Shown: positions 50,214 through 58,487, counted from the first letter of the stretch. The stretch: 64,000 nt of DNA from Pseudomonas sp. H3(2019) (GCF_007713465.1 NZ_VMSG01000008.1:1-64000), one strand, 5' to 3'. The notes: a model not told the origin generated them from the sequence alone. Program-made: numbers and translations.

Positions 50214-52133
50214 TCAAATTCCTTTAGGTCTGCCGAAGTCGGGTTTGTCGTTCAGGGTTGGATAGCTGACCTCACATCCACTAGACCTATACCCAGAGCA
50301 TCCCCAGAAATCCCAGCCGCCTTTGCCTGCTTTCGTGCGCCTGATCAGACCATGACCACATTTGCCGCATTTGAACTCGTGGCTGGGAGCCGACGCAGCG
50401 GGCTGCCTGGTGGATTGCATCGGCGCACTGGGCTGACCCCGTTGTTTGGACAACTCGTCCTCCAGGCGCTGGTGAAGTTTGGCGATCACAGCACGGTAGG
50501 TGTCCTGTCCTTGGGCAATTCTGTCCAGGTCGCGTTCAAGCTCACGAGTGAAGTTGAGTTCGAGGAAGCTGAATACACCTTCAAGCCGCGCGATCGTTTC
50601 TTCGCCGAGCGCTTCCGGCATCAGCTTCCGACTCTTCTCGACGATCAGTCCCTTGCTGGTGATGTTTTTCAAAATGGACGCAAAGGTGCTTGGCCGGCCG
50701 ATGCCACGACGTTCCATTTCCTTGATGAGAGATGCTTTGGTATAGCGCACTGGTGGCTGGGTCTTTTTGTTCAGACACTCCCCTCGATGAACTGGCAGCA
50801 CTTGTCTTGAGGTGAGTGCCGGGACCGGGTTGTCTGCCTCATCTGGACCTGATTCATTCTCCTCGTCGGTGTCGTCGTTTTGGAGCATCTTCAGCCAGCC
50901 AAGGTAGGCGACAGTTCGACCTGTTGCAGCAAGCCGGAGGGGTTTTCCGTTGGGGCCAACAGCGATCAGTTTTACAGTACGAACGTCATAAATGGCCGCT
51001 TCCATCTGGCTGGCGAGCGCCCGTATTCGAATGAGTTTGTACAGTGCGTGCTCTTCGGAGTCTTCTCCTGCGACCCTTTCAGCCCAGTCCGTTGGAGTAA
51101 TTGCTGGGTGACCTTCCTGAGCTCCTTCTGCTGCGTTAAAGGTCCTGCGTTCGGTAACCGCCTTCATTCCCAGAGAGTTGGCGACGGCGTGAATGTCCTG
51201 CATTGCTTCGTCTGGCACGTTGGGGTTGTCAGTCCGGTGATAGGTAATAACGCCCTGTTCGAACAGGCGTTGTGCGACCTTCATCGTTTTGTCCGGATCC
51301 CACTTGAGTGAGTTGCTTGCGGCCTGTTGCAGGGTCGAAGAAATGAAGGGGGCTGGCGGGTTCCGCTCGGCTTTTCGATCTTCGCAAGACTCGACGACAA
51401 CGTTTCGTGTTGCAGCGACCAGTTGTGCGAGGTTGCTGTCTTGGATGTAGGGCTGTTCCTTAGTGGCAAAGTCTGGGACGGGTTGCCAGTCGGCACTCCA
51501 CGTCGAGCGGCCATCAGGTGTGAGGAAATGCAGCCTTGCGCTGAAGTGAACAATCACCACGAACGTGCGAATTTCCCTCTCGCGCAACACCACCAGGTAA
51601 ACGGCGGGTGACTGCACTCGTCCGGCAGTGGTCGGCTTGCCCATCAACCGGCGTAGTTCCTTCGTCACCATGTAGCCGACAATGCGGTCCATCGCTCGAC
51701 GGCATTCCTGAGCGGCCACCCTGTTCATGTCAATTTGCCGTGGGTTGGCCAGCGCTTCGTTGACCCGCTTTTGGGTGATCTCGTTGAAGGTGATTCGGTG
51801 GTATTCCTTGATGGCGGCTTCTTCCTTGATGTGCCAGCTGATGCTTTCGCCTTCACGATCAGGGTCAGTTGCCAGGTAAATTTCACTGGCCTTCTTTACA
51901 GCATCTTTGATCGCACGCACATTGCGAGCGCTTTTATCGAGAACCTCGTAGACCAGGGAGTAGTTCCTACGAACACCGGTGGTGATCATGGAGTCGTCCT
52001 GCCCGCTCACAGGGAGGTCGCGGATGTGCCCACCGCTGGCGATTATCTGCCAGTTTTCGTTTGGACGCAGTTTCTTCATCATCGGCCGCAGCTTCTTCAG
52101 CTTGCCCGGTGACTCGATGATCATAAGCTTCAT
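50214..52133 (-). CDS. topA: Type IA DNA topoisomerase of the ICE
   Basis: A 639-residue enzyme. The Toprim start KLMIIESPGKLKKLRPMMKKL, the acidic ATDPDREGESISWHI and the catalytic-Tyr motif GVITYHRTDNPNVPDE are intact, as are QEGHPAITPTD and RYTKASLIKEMERRGIGRPSTFASI. A C-terminal four-Cys zinc finger follows (FKCGKCGHGLI ... FWGCSGYRSSGC). It relaxes or resolves DNA during element replication or transfer. ATG 52133 has GAGGGAG ahead; that SD can pair with an upstream TTCCCTC, see findings. It is often called topB in ICE annotations, but the sequence follows the TopA plan. Confidence 0.92.
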   Translation of the reverse strand: MKLMIIESPGKLKKLRPMMKKLRPNENWQIIASGGHIRDLPVSGQDDSMITTGVRRNYSLVYEVLDKSARNVRAIKDAVKKASEIYLATDPDREGESISWHIKEEAAIKEYHRITFNEITQKRVNEALANPRQIDMNRVAAQECRRAMDRIVGYMVTKELRRLMGKPTTAGRVQSPAVYLVVLREREIRTFVVIVHFSARLHFLTPDGRSTWSADWQPVPDFATKEQPYIQDSNLAQLVAATRNVVVESCEDRKAERNPPAPFISSTLQQAASNSLKWDPDKTMKVAQRLFEQGVITYHRTDNPNVPDEAMQDIHAVANSLGMKAVTERRTFNAAEGAQEGHPAITPTDWAERVAGEDSEEHALYKLIRIRALASQMEAAIYDVRTVKLIAVGPNGKPLRLAATGRTVAYLGWLKMLQNDDTDEENESGPDEADNPVPALTSRQVLPVHRGECLNKKTQPPVRYTKASLIKEMERRGIGRPSTFASILKNITSKGLIVEKSRKLMPEALGEETIARLEGVFSFLELNFTRELERDLDRIAQGQDTYRAVIAKLHQRLEDELSKQRGQPSAPMQSTRQPAASAPSHEFKCGKCGHGLIRRTKAGKGGWDFWGCSGYRSSGCEVSYPTLNDKPDFGRPKGI

Positions 52134-52246
52134 GAATTCTCCCTCGTAAGTTGCCAGCAAGAGGGAATGTCACGCTCTAAAGAATGAGGTTCAACAGGAA
52201 ATGATCACTGGCCAACAAGGGTTTTCAGTCAGAACCCATTGGTAGC

Positions 52247-52825
52247 TCACTGAGTAGAAAGTGTTGGTGTGGAAGCCTTATACATTACACATTCAACCCT
52301 GGCCGCAGATAAAGCGTTGAGCCTGTTCTGTTTATCCTGTGTGCTGTTTAGCGCCACTTTCAGTTGTTCTCGTATTCTGTCCACTATGTCGTTGCGCTGA
52401 GTTGCCTGCGCTCGACCATTGAGGCCAAGCGATTCATAGTTCTTTCCGGCGAATCCGGCCGCGCCACCAAAACCGCTGAATCCAGCTATCCAACCAGCAT
52501 TTGCTGAGGCATTCGCAGCAGCGAGCGCAGGAGCAATGACAGCCCCCGCAATTAGGCCCGCCATGGAAAGTCCGAAGGCTTTCTTCGCACCATCAACGGA
52601 ATCACGCTCCATCCCGCTCAGAATAGGCGTACAGAAATCGATTGTTTTTTCCAGCTCACTTTCGAATTTTTTGCGAAACTCTTCATCATCTACAGGAGCT
52701 GCTTCTCCACCTTCGGCCATCATGAGATGTGAAGATAGTGATAGCTTCTCTGCATCCGGGGTGGATGTTGAGCAGGCAGTTAGTGAGAGAAATGTCAAAC
52801 CAGCAACAAGGACGCGTACTTGCAT
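52247..52825 (-). CDS. Lipoprotein of unknown function with a glycine-zipper-like helix
   Basis: 192 residues: MQVRVLVAGLTFLSLTACSTS is a lipoprotein signal (LTAC). An acidic stretch (DDEEFRKKFESELEKTIDFC) precedes a Gly/Ala-rich hydrophobic region (SMAGLIAGAVIAPALAAANASANAGWIAGFSGFGGAAGFAG), like glycine-zipper proteins of the outer membrane. ATG 52825 has GGAGG 8 nt upstream. It may be an entry-exclusion or envelope factor; that is a guess from its location in the ICE. Confidence 0.68.
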   Translation of the reverse strand: MQVRVLVAGLTFLSLTACSTSTPDAEKLSLSSHLMMAEGGEAAPVDDEEFRKKFESELEKTIDFCTPILSGMERDSVDGAKKAFGLSMAGLIAGAVIAPALAAANASANAGWIAGFSGFGGAAGFAGKNYESLGLNGRAQATQRNDIVDRIREQLKVALNSTQDKQNRLNALSAARVECVMYKASTPTLSTQ

Positions 52826-52943
52826 GACAAAAACCTCCATGTTTATAAAGATGATATCAAAGTGATATAGCTCGTTCCTTTACGTTGCGCCAATGGGATT
52901 CACTATTTTTCAAAGAACTGTTTGAGATTTTTTGTTAGCCGCT

Positions 52944-53300
52944 ATGAGCCCAAAAGTCGTTAACTTTGGAAATCGAATCCCAATTGCTGTTCCTGGGCAA
53001 ACCCTTTCAGCCATGACGCAAGCATTGCAGGATGACGGTAAGGGCAGCTACACACCTGTAGCCCTTTCTGGGCGGCTGCCGCACCAGCAGCCTCAACCGC
53101 CCGGTGGGGGTTATTCTGATGACGCCTATCCAACGACTTTGAGGAATCAGTTGTATTCTTCACTGGCCGAGCCTCCCGAAGAGCAAGTCAGTCAAACTGC
53201 AGAGTCACGTTCTGGCGATTTTTTTTCCGCATTATACGAAAAGAGTGAGGTTCAGAGCTTAAGCTTGCCGAAAGAGAGGGTGAAAATCACCAATAGCTAG
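52944..53300 (+). CDS. Hypothetical protein, plus strand within a minus-strand module
   Basis: About 118 residues: MSPKVVNFGNRIPIAVPGQTLSAMTQALQDDGKGSYTPVAL, then a Pro/Gln-rich middle and a polar C-terminus ending KERVKITNS. No family is recognised. No clear SD precedes the ATG; a TTG 12 bp upstream is possible. It is oriented against all its neighbours. Amino-acid usage looks protein-like but low in hydrophobics. Confidence 0.4.
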   Translation: MSPKVVNFGNRIPIAVPGQTLSAMTQALQDDGKGSYTPVALSGRLPHQQPQPPGGGYSDDAYPTTLRNQLYSSLAEPPEEQVSQTAESRSGDFFSALYEKSEVQSLSLPKERVKITNS

Positions 53301-53336
53301 CCGATTGGCGCGATTTTTTGCAAGCCCAATTGGTTG

Positions 53337-53771
53337 CTACTCCGCACGGCCTTCTGCCGGTTCGTCCGACCATTCTGCTGTCCAGATCCAGCGAACGAAG
53401 TCCTCCTCTGACTGGCCACTTTGCAAATGCAGTTGCCCCAGACCACCTGATAGATGCTCAGTTAACTGGCCTTCATCGTCAACGTCGGTGCGATATTCAC
53501 TATATAGGCGGAACTCATCCAAGAGTACGTGGAGGAACCTGCGTCCATCCCATGCATTGAGATCTCTGTAACCGCAACCGCCATACAGATTTCTATCGTC
53601 CCGCCATCCTGCTGGGATCCATGCTGCGGACTTCGGATTCGTAGTGAGCCCGTAGTAGTCCGGAGCATTGACCTCGCTTTCATCGAAGTATGTCCAGAAA
53701 ATGCGGCCAACAATGGGATGCTCCGCGACTACCACAACGTACCCAACTGGACTCCTGTTCTCATCATCCAT
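53337..53771 (-). CDS. Hypothetical protein (144 aa)
   Basis: MDDENRSPVGYVVVVAEHPIVGRIFWTYFDESEVNAPDYYGL is followed by WRDDRNLYGGCGYRDLNAWDGRRFLHVLLDEFRLYSEYRTDV. Acidic and soluble, no recognised family. It lies upstream of the lipoprotein genes and after ssb on the minus strand, but 110 bp from ssb, so it is a separate unit. The start is not supported by a strong SD. Confidence 0.5.
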   Translation of the reverse strand: MDDENRSPVGYVVVVAEHPIVGRIFWTYFDESEVNAPDYYGLTTNPKSAAWIPAGWRDDRNLYGGCGYRDLNAWDGRRFLHVLLDEFRLYSEYRTDVDDEGQLTEHLSGGLGQLHLQSGQSEEDFVRWIWTAEWSDEPAEGRAE

Positions 53772-53880
53772 CCGTGACTCCCAACTTTATGTGACTTCAG
53801 AAGGACGTTGGGGGAGACGATGAACCGCCTCCCCCAACACCGACAGCTACACGAGCGGGCCGAAAATTAAGCCCATGTTT

Positions 53881-54339
53881 TCAGAACTGCGGAGGATCAG
53901 ATTCTGGATAGTCATCAGGGGCTGGCTGCGGCTGCGATTGAGGTCTACTGGACTGTTGCGAGTTCTGGCTCTGTGACGGCGCCAGGTTCACCATTGTGAT
54001 GCGGTGAGGCAACATGCCGATGCGGCTGGCCTGAATTTTCAAGGCTTCGAACTCACCCTCATCGTTTTTCCAGTGGTCCATAACCGCACGACCGACGACC
54101 ATCACACGCATGCCTTTCTGAAACAGTTGTGAGTAGTGTTCCGCGTCCTTGTGCCACCATTCGACGTTTGCCCAGAACCCACCACGATCTTCGTAGCCGC
54201 CTTTACCGTCCGGAATCGAGTTGTCGAAGTAGACGTTGATCCGCAGCAGTCGACGAGGGTCTTTGTTGCCGTTGGGAAATTCCTTGAACTCCGGTGCGGA
54301 GCCGATGTTGCCTTCCCAGCCGTTGACGGGCGTACCCAT
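53881..54339 (-). CDS. ssb: Single-stranded DNA-binding protein of the ICE
   Basis: A 152-residue SSB. The OB fold starts GWEGNIGSAPEFKEFPNGN and RLLRINVYFDNSI; DRGGFWANVEWWHKDAEHYSQLFQKGMRVMVVGRAVMDHW matches the beta-strand core. A Gln/Ser/Pro-rich disordered linker leads to an acidic tail SDPPQF, a variant of the usual DDDIPF. It coats ssDNA in transfer and replication. It follows DUF3158 in the same order as other PFGI-1 elements. The SD CGGAG lies 8 nt before the ATG. Confidence 0.92.
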   Translation of the reverse strand: MGTPVNGWEGNIGSAPEFKEFPNGNKDPRRLLRINVYFDNSIPDGKGGYEDRGGFWANVEWWHKDAEHYSQLFQKGMRVMVVGRAVMDHWKNDEGEFEALKIQASRIGMLPHRITMVNLAPSQSQNSQQSSRPQSQPQPAPDDYPESDPPQF

Positions 54340-54354
54340 GAGTATTCTCCGAGG

Positions 54355-54900
54355 TTATTGGTGTTGCTTTGGATTGGTGAGCTGCTGCAGGCGAACGTGA
54401 TAAGTGGCCTCTGCCTGGCCCATCTTTTCGGCGCACTCGGCGGCTTGCTTGGCCATCGAATGCATCAGGCTCATCTGCATGTTGAGGGTGATGCGCTGCA
54501 GTTCCATCTCATAGAGATCCTGCAGCATCGACTCCGGTGTTCTGGAAGAGCGAACCATGTCGGCCCAGACACCGACGCCCATCCGCCGATTCGAGACTTG
54601 CTGCCATCGCAGGAACATCGTGCCGGCCTGGGTGTTCTGTTCAGTCATACGCACGGGCAGCAACGGGAATGGATGTCGCTTTGCCTGGTCCAGCACTCCC
54701 TGGGCAAGTGCTTTTAAACCCACCTCCAAAGCTCGGCATTGATCCGCAAACTGGGTCAGTTCCCCCTTACCTTTAAAAGGCTTTAAAAGGCCTTTTAGTG
54801 AGGCTCCCTGTTGCAGTCCCTGAAAGGCATCCTGTTGCAGTGGCCGGAAGGCAGCCTGTTGCAGCACTCCCTGGTTGGCGTTGGTCTGCCCCATGGTCAT
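54355..54900 (-). CDS. DUF3158 family ICE protein with N-terminal 8-residue repeats
   Basis: A 181-residue backbone protein. DUF3158 features include LTQFADQCRALEVGLKALAQGVLDQA and the late helix AAECAEKMGQAEATYHVRLQQL. The N-terminus shows three 8-residue repeats (VLQQAAFRP-LQQDAFQG-LQQGASLKG), encoded by a 24-bp tandem repeat at 54807-54864, followed by LLKPFKGKGEL. The ATG at 54900 overlaps the TIGR03761 stop (TGATG), implying coupled translation; a second ATG two codons later is also usable. Confidence 0.8.
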   Translation of the reverse strand: MTMGQTNANQGVLQQAAFRPLQQDAFQGLQQGASLKGLLKPFKGKGELTQFADQCRALEVGLKALAQGVLDQAKRHPFPLLPVRMTEQNTQAGTMFLRWQQVSNRRMGVGVWADMVRSSRTPESMLQDLYEMELQRITLNMQMSLMHSMAKQAAECAEKMGQAEATYHVRLQQLTNPKQHQ

Positions 54901-55625
54901 CAATCCTCGACGCGATCATCGAAGTGTTCTTGTTCTTCGACTTGTGGCTGGCCACGAGTGATCGGTGGGGCAAAGTTGGAGCGGCGAGTGCCTTCCAGAA
55001 TGTCCTGGGGAATTTCGCCATATCGCTCGTACATTTTGCGGGCTGCTTCAGCCTTGGCATTGTTGGCTGCGAAGTCATCGCGGGCAGCACCGGAATACTT
55101 GTAGAGCTGGGCCAGGCCAAACAGCCTGCGCAATACAGCGGCGCCTTCGTCAATCCACATTTCCATGTCGCGGCGACCGATGAGGCCGACGTGCTGGGCC
55201 AGCAAGATGCGCCGGACTATCTCGTCATAGTTGGTCAGCAGGTAGACCGCCTGGAAACCGAGCGGGTTGGATATATAGAGAGGAAGGCTGACCGGTTGGA
55301 TCGAGAGGTTGTTGCTGATGGTGATGGCGGGGGGCAGAGAAGCCATCGCGGTATCCAGCCGATCTTCGATGGTCTTCAGCGCGTCTTTGGATTCGCTGAT
55401 TTTTTCTTCCAGGTTGATCATCCACCAGTCGGAGTAGGGGTCATCCTGCTGAGCCCCGCGAGACATCCGATTGACGATGGAACAGAAACCGGACAAGCCA
55501 ATGATGCCGACCTTGTCGTCGGTCTTTGGTCGTCCCATCCAGATGCGGGCCGCGTGGTGAGTGTGGAGGGTCAGGTTCACATCACTCCGCAAGGAGCCAA
55601 TGTTGAGCCGGTAGTTGTCAGCCAT
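54900..55625 (-). CDS. TIGR03761 (PFL_4669) family ICE protein
   Basis: A 241-residue protein, MADNYRLNIGSLRSDVNLTLHTHHAARIWMGRPKTDDKVGIIGLSGFCSIVNRMSRGAQQDDPYSDWWMINLEEK. This is the highly conserved PFL_4669-type ICE protein (DUF1845-like). The C-terminus is acidic (EEQEHFDDRVED). Function is unknown. ATG 55625 has AAGGA about 11 nt upstream; the longer frame to 55703 has no SD. The 329 bp upstream carry a 29-bp palindrome and one of the TGTTGCGG sites, so this is probably the promoter for the downstream ssb unit. Confidence 0.88.
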   Translation of the reverse strand: MADNYRLNIGSLRSDVNLTLHTHHAARIWMGRPKTDDKVGIIGLSGFCSIVNRMSRGAQQDDPYSDWWMINLEEKISESKDALKTIEDRLDTAMASLPPAITISNNLSIQPVSLPLYISNPLGFQAVYLLTNYDEIVRRILLAQHVGLIGRRDMEMWIDEGAAVLRRLFGLAQLYKYSGAARDDFAANNAKAEAARKMYERYGEIPQDILEGTRRSNFAPPITRGQPQVEEQEHFDDRVED

Positions 55626-55826
55626 GGTGCAGTTTTTCCTTGGGGAGAGGAGAGACGTGCCCATGCTGCAATCCGGCTGCTGTGTCAGCAGCAATAAATG
55701 CATAGTCCGACGGAAGGGATTTTGTTGCAGAGAAAGCCCTGGAGGCGGGAGCGAGGAGTGCCCAGGTCAACGGCGCTACCAGTGCTGAGGACGCGCTCGG
55801 CTGATTCGTGTCACCTCGATGCCACG

Positions 55827-55855
55827 GCCAAGTGATTCGGGCCGAATCACTTGGC
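55827..55855. repeat. 29-bp palindrome upstream of the TIGR03761 gene
   Basis: Arms of 14 bp (GCCAAGTGATTCGG and its exact complement) flank a single central G at 55841. An outer pair CCTCGAT (55814-55820)/ATCGAGG (55865-55871) is nearly concentric. It could be a repressor operator or a cruciform-type origin feature. Confidence 0.65.
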
Positions 55856-55890
55856 TGATACCTGATCGAGGCTTCAACACCCACTTTGAC

Positions 55891-55907
55891 TGTTGCGGCC
55901 CGCAACA
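55891..55907. promoter_or_regulatory. ICE palindrome TGTTGCGGCCCGCAACA, site 2
   Basis: Exact 17-bp match to the sites at 50187-50203 and 57074-57090. It lies between the TIGR03761 gene and the gene at 55954-56937. Confidence 0.7.
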
Positions 55908-55953
55908 CCTTAAAAGTGGTCAGTCAGTACCCTCATTTTTTATGCCCAGGGAC

Positions 55954-56937
55954 TCAACTGGTAGGTAGGTGGCTCTCGTCACTTGGTAGCGCCGACTGAT
56001 CGATTTGTGTGCCAATGGCCACAGATGGCTCTGGAGTAATATTGGCCGCAAGCTGCGCAAACGTACGGCCTTCCATTGCCTCCACCAGCGCTTGAACTTT
56101 GGGCTGAATACATTTGAGGTGGGCCACCTGGTCCTGCACGTCTCTGATTGGTAGCAAAGGCTGAATGTCGCTGGGTGGCGAGCTGCTGTCGTCCTCACGC
56201 TTTTGAAAGTGGTGCAAAAACTTCAAGCCACTCTGGAGCTGTTCATAGCCTTTTTCGATGCTCTCAAAATAGGTCTCCTGCTTGCCTCTCCACACCGTTT
56301 TTTCGTATAGCGCTTCGTCAAAACAAAGGTCCCCTTCAGTATTGAGGTACAAGCCTCCCATCCAGTGCTGGCGGGGTTTCAGGACGTTTTCAGTCTTGAT
56401 AAACCCGATAATGATGCGACGAGTAGCACTGCTTGGTGGGGCTTGGTTGTGGAGGGTGAGCATCAGTGCCAGCGGCACTGATTCAAGCGTCGGCCCCTTG
56501 GAGCGAAACCGTGCGCTGAGATCTTTCAGGTACTGACCCACATTGGGCCGCAGTACATTGAGCCCCATGTAGTAACGATCACCATCAAGCAACGTCTCCA
56601 ATTGCTCATCTACATCGCGCATAAACGCCAGAAGGCTTGGATAATCAGAATCGTCCAAAGGCCCACTGGTGGCCGGAAGTGCATCCAGAAGGCCTGAGGG
56701 AACTGACTTCTGGACGTAATCACAACACGGACAAACGATTATCGCCTTCGTAGCGATCAGCAATCCGACAACACCCGCAATAGCGTCATGTTTGCCCGCT
56801 TCAAGGTGAGGGCACAGTGAAGGGCTGCGCGAACTCTGAAAGGGCTCGTGGCTCGCGAGAACCTGATTCACGTTAATGTTTTTCACCTGATCGTCGGTGA
56901 GCGGTGACACGATAACGTATGGTGTGATTTGATCCAT
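55954..56937 (-). CDS. Hypothetical ICE protein (327 aa)
   Basis: MDQITPYVIVSPLTDDQVKNINVNQVLASHEPFQSSR starts a protein with a Cys motif (VCPCCDYVQ) near residue 85, then LLDGDRYYMGLNVLRPNVGQYLKDLSARFRSKGP and HWMGGLYLNTEGDLCFDEALYEKTVWRGKQETYFESIEKGYEQLQSGLKFL. No named family. The start at 56937 replaces an upstream TTG. Two TGTTGCGG palindromes lie in its promoter region (57016-57090). It may be an ICE regulator or replication accessory protein. Confidence 0.65.
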   Translation of the reverse strand: MDQITPYVIVSPLTDDQVKNINVNQVLASHEPFQSSRSPSLCPHLEAGKHDAIAGVVGLLIATKAIIVCPCCDYVQKSVPSGLLDALPATSGPLDDSDYPSLLAFMRDVDEQLETLLDGDRYYMGLNVLRPNVGQYLKDLSARFRSKGPTLESVPLALMLTLHNQAPPSSATRRIIIGFIKTENVLKPRQHWMGGLYLNTEGDLCFDEALYEKTVWRGKQETYFESIEKGYEQLQSGLKFLHHFQKREDDSSSPPSDIQPLLPIRDVQDQVAHLKCIQPKVQALVEAMEGRTFAQLAANITPEPSVAIGTQIDQSALPSDESHLPTS

Positions 56938-57015
56938 GGAAACCCGGCGCTGGAAAAGAAGACGCTTAACTATGGTCGTCAATTAGGCATATGCCAACAT
57001 CATGTCAGAGTAGGG

Positions 57016-57032
57016 TGTTGCGGGCCGCAACA
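57016..57032. promoter_or_regulatory. ICE palindrome TGTTGCGGGCCGCAACA, site 3
   Basis: Same 17-bp palindrome with the central C changed to G, so the dyad is retained. It sits 58 bp from site 4, about 80 bp upstream of the ATG at 56937. Confidence 0.7.
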
Positions 57033-57073
57033 GTTGAGCCTTTATCTGGGTTGGAATGCGAAAAAGGATTCAG

Positions 57074-57090
57074 TGTTGCGGCCCGCAACA
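57074..57090. promoter_or_regulatory. ICE palindrome TGTTGCGGCCCGCAACA, site 4
   Basis: Exact 17-bp palindrome, 63 bp before the 3' end of the STY4528-type gene (57153). Paired with site 3 in the same intergenic stretch. Confidence 0.7.
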
Positions 57091-57152
57091 GATGGCGAGT
57101 CTTTTCATCGAGCGCTGAGGGTAAGTGATTCACATCGCTGGCATCGAGCCGG

Positions 57153-58487
57153 TCATTGAGCATTTGGCTTGCCAAATCTGAGTTGACTCATCATCGCGCT
57201 GATCTCTTGTTTTGCCGCTGCCATGGTTTCCGGGTTCCTGGCGGGCGCTGGCACTGATTTTGGAACGAGTTGATTTGAACCCTTCGACGCATCAAATCCT
57301 TGGCTCACCATCGGATTTGCGATGGCTGGCAGATTCTCGCCCGAGGTTGCTTTGTCATCAGGATTCCAGTTGCTGTTGAACTCCCCTCGAACCGCACTGG
57401 TTACAAGGGTCAGCAGGTAGCCCAGAGGGTTTCTCAGCGTTCCGCTTTCAAATCGATGCACCCATTGCTTGATCAGGGCAGGTTTCAAGTCGGGCGGGAC
57501 TTTTTGCATGGCCTCTACCGCGTTCCGTTTCTGATCGGGTGGCAGCCGATGGAGCGCTTGAAGCAAATCGGCTGCGCTATCGTCCTGGTCGGGCGGTACA
57601 TGTACAGAGCTTTTACAAACATCTTTGTGTGTATCTGTATACGTACTATATGAGTTCGGATTCCGAACTGGGTGTGAACTCTGCGGTTTCAGGCTGAGTT
57701 CGGATTCCGAACTGAGCTCAAAACCGGGCTTATGGGGCGATTTCCCACTGAGTTCGGAATCCGAACTCAGTGGGAACTGAGGGGGATTTTGCTGGGTTCG
57801 GAATCCGAACTCAGAGGCTTTCAAGTCTCGTGCTGCTTGAACGTCCTTCACCCATGGCTGTGCATTCAGCCGTTCCTCAATGACATCCACTCGACTGGGC
57901 AGGCGATTACCAACGTCTGGATCCCTGGCGAACTCATTCCAGGCAATTTCCGCCACTTCACGGATCGCTTTGTTCTGGTGTTGCATGGACTGGCCAAGCA
58001 GCTGCAGATAGCCCTTATCGAACTCAACTGCCTCTGCCGGCGATACGGGTTCGTCGTGGAGTAAATAGACGTTGCCTTGAACCTGGCCACTAAGGTCATT
58101 GCGAACACGTCGACCCAAACTGAGCCAGCGCGTGAGCCGAAGGGTCACCAAGGCTTTTGAAATGGTTTCCCTGGATGCCGGTTTACCAGGTTGCATACCA
58201 AGGTAGGGTCTCAGCTGGTCATAAGTCGGGAATGCCGTCACACCGTCATCGTTGATGAGAAGTCTGAATACCTGCCAGGTATTTCTCTCAAGGGGCGTCA
58301 GCCGGTCATCGAGCAGAAGACGTCGGGGGACGGTCTCGTGAGGGTTCCCACTGAAAATGATTCCGGAATAGGGGGAGGAGCCAGCTACCTCAGTAGGTGC
58401 TGACTCCTTTTTGTGAAGCAAATGGGCCTCAAGATGACCCGATGCCGAGTCCAAAAGTGTCGACAATGGAAACCGTGACAACTTCAT
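57153..58487 (-). CDS. STY4528 family ICE/pathogenicity island replication protein
   Basis: A 444-residue protein. The N-terminal part, PHETVPRRLLLDDRLTPLERNTWQVFRLLINDDGVTAFPTYDQLRPYLG, followed by SRETISKALVTLRLTRWLSLGRRVR, is a winged-helix DNA-binding region as in plasmid-type initiators and is the STY4528 hallmark. The middle is a low-complexity region with repeated SSDSELS/SSESELS-like words. The C-terminal helix region (LPPDQKRNAVEAMQKVPPDLKPALIKQWVHRF) is conserved. The low-complexity middle overlaps four DNA palindromes (57653-57811), likely a replication control site. Expression is coupled to the DUF2857 gene (ATGA overlap). Confidence 0.85.
   Translation of the reverse strand: MKLSRFPLSTLLDSASGHLEAHLLHKKESAPTEVAGSSPYSGIIFSGNPHETVPRRLLLDDRLTPLERNTWQVFRLLINDDGVTAFPTYDQLRPYLGMQPGKPASRETISKALVTLRLTRWLSLGRRVRNDLSGQVQGNVYLLHDEPVSPAEAVEFDKGYLQLLGQSMQHQNKAIREVAEIAWNEFARDPDVGNRLPSRVDVIEERLNAQPWVKDVQAARDLKASEFGFRTQQNPPQFPLSSDSELSGKSPHKPGFELSSESELSLKPQSSHPVRNPNSYSTYTDTHKDVCKSSVHVPPDQDDSAADLLQALHRLPPDQKRNAVEAMQKVPPDLKPALIKQWVHRFESGTLRNPLGYLLTLVTSAVRGEFNSNWNPDDKATSGENLPAIANPMVSQGFDASKGSNQLVPKSVPAPARNPETMAAAKQEISAMMSQLRFGKPNAQ
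57653..57811. repeat. Four palindromic iteron-like repeats inside the rep gene
   Basis: AGTTCGGATTCCGAACT or its A-for-T centre variant occurs at 57653-57669, 57697-57713, 57751-57767 and 57795-57811 (the last starts with G), with starts 44, 54 and 44 bp apart. Copy 3 extends to a 31-bp perfect palindrome (57744-57774). The copies are read in three different codon frames by the rep gene, so conservation acts on DNA. Candidate origin iterons or Rep operator. Confidence 0.75.

Larger units (their letters stand above)
55626..55953. other. 328-bp intergenic region with strong palindromes, candidate replication or operator region
   Basis: No gene. It holds GCTGCTG/CAGCAGC near 55677-55693, a 29-bp perfect palindrome at 55827-55855, an outer CCTCGAT/ATCGAGG pair at 55814-55871, and the TGTTGCGG palindrome at 55891-55907. 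Confidence 0.5.
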
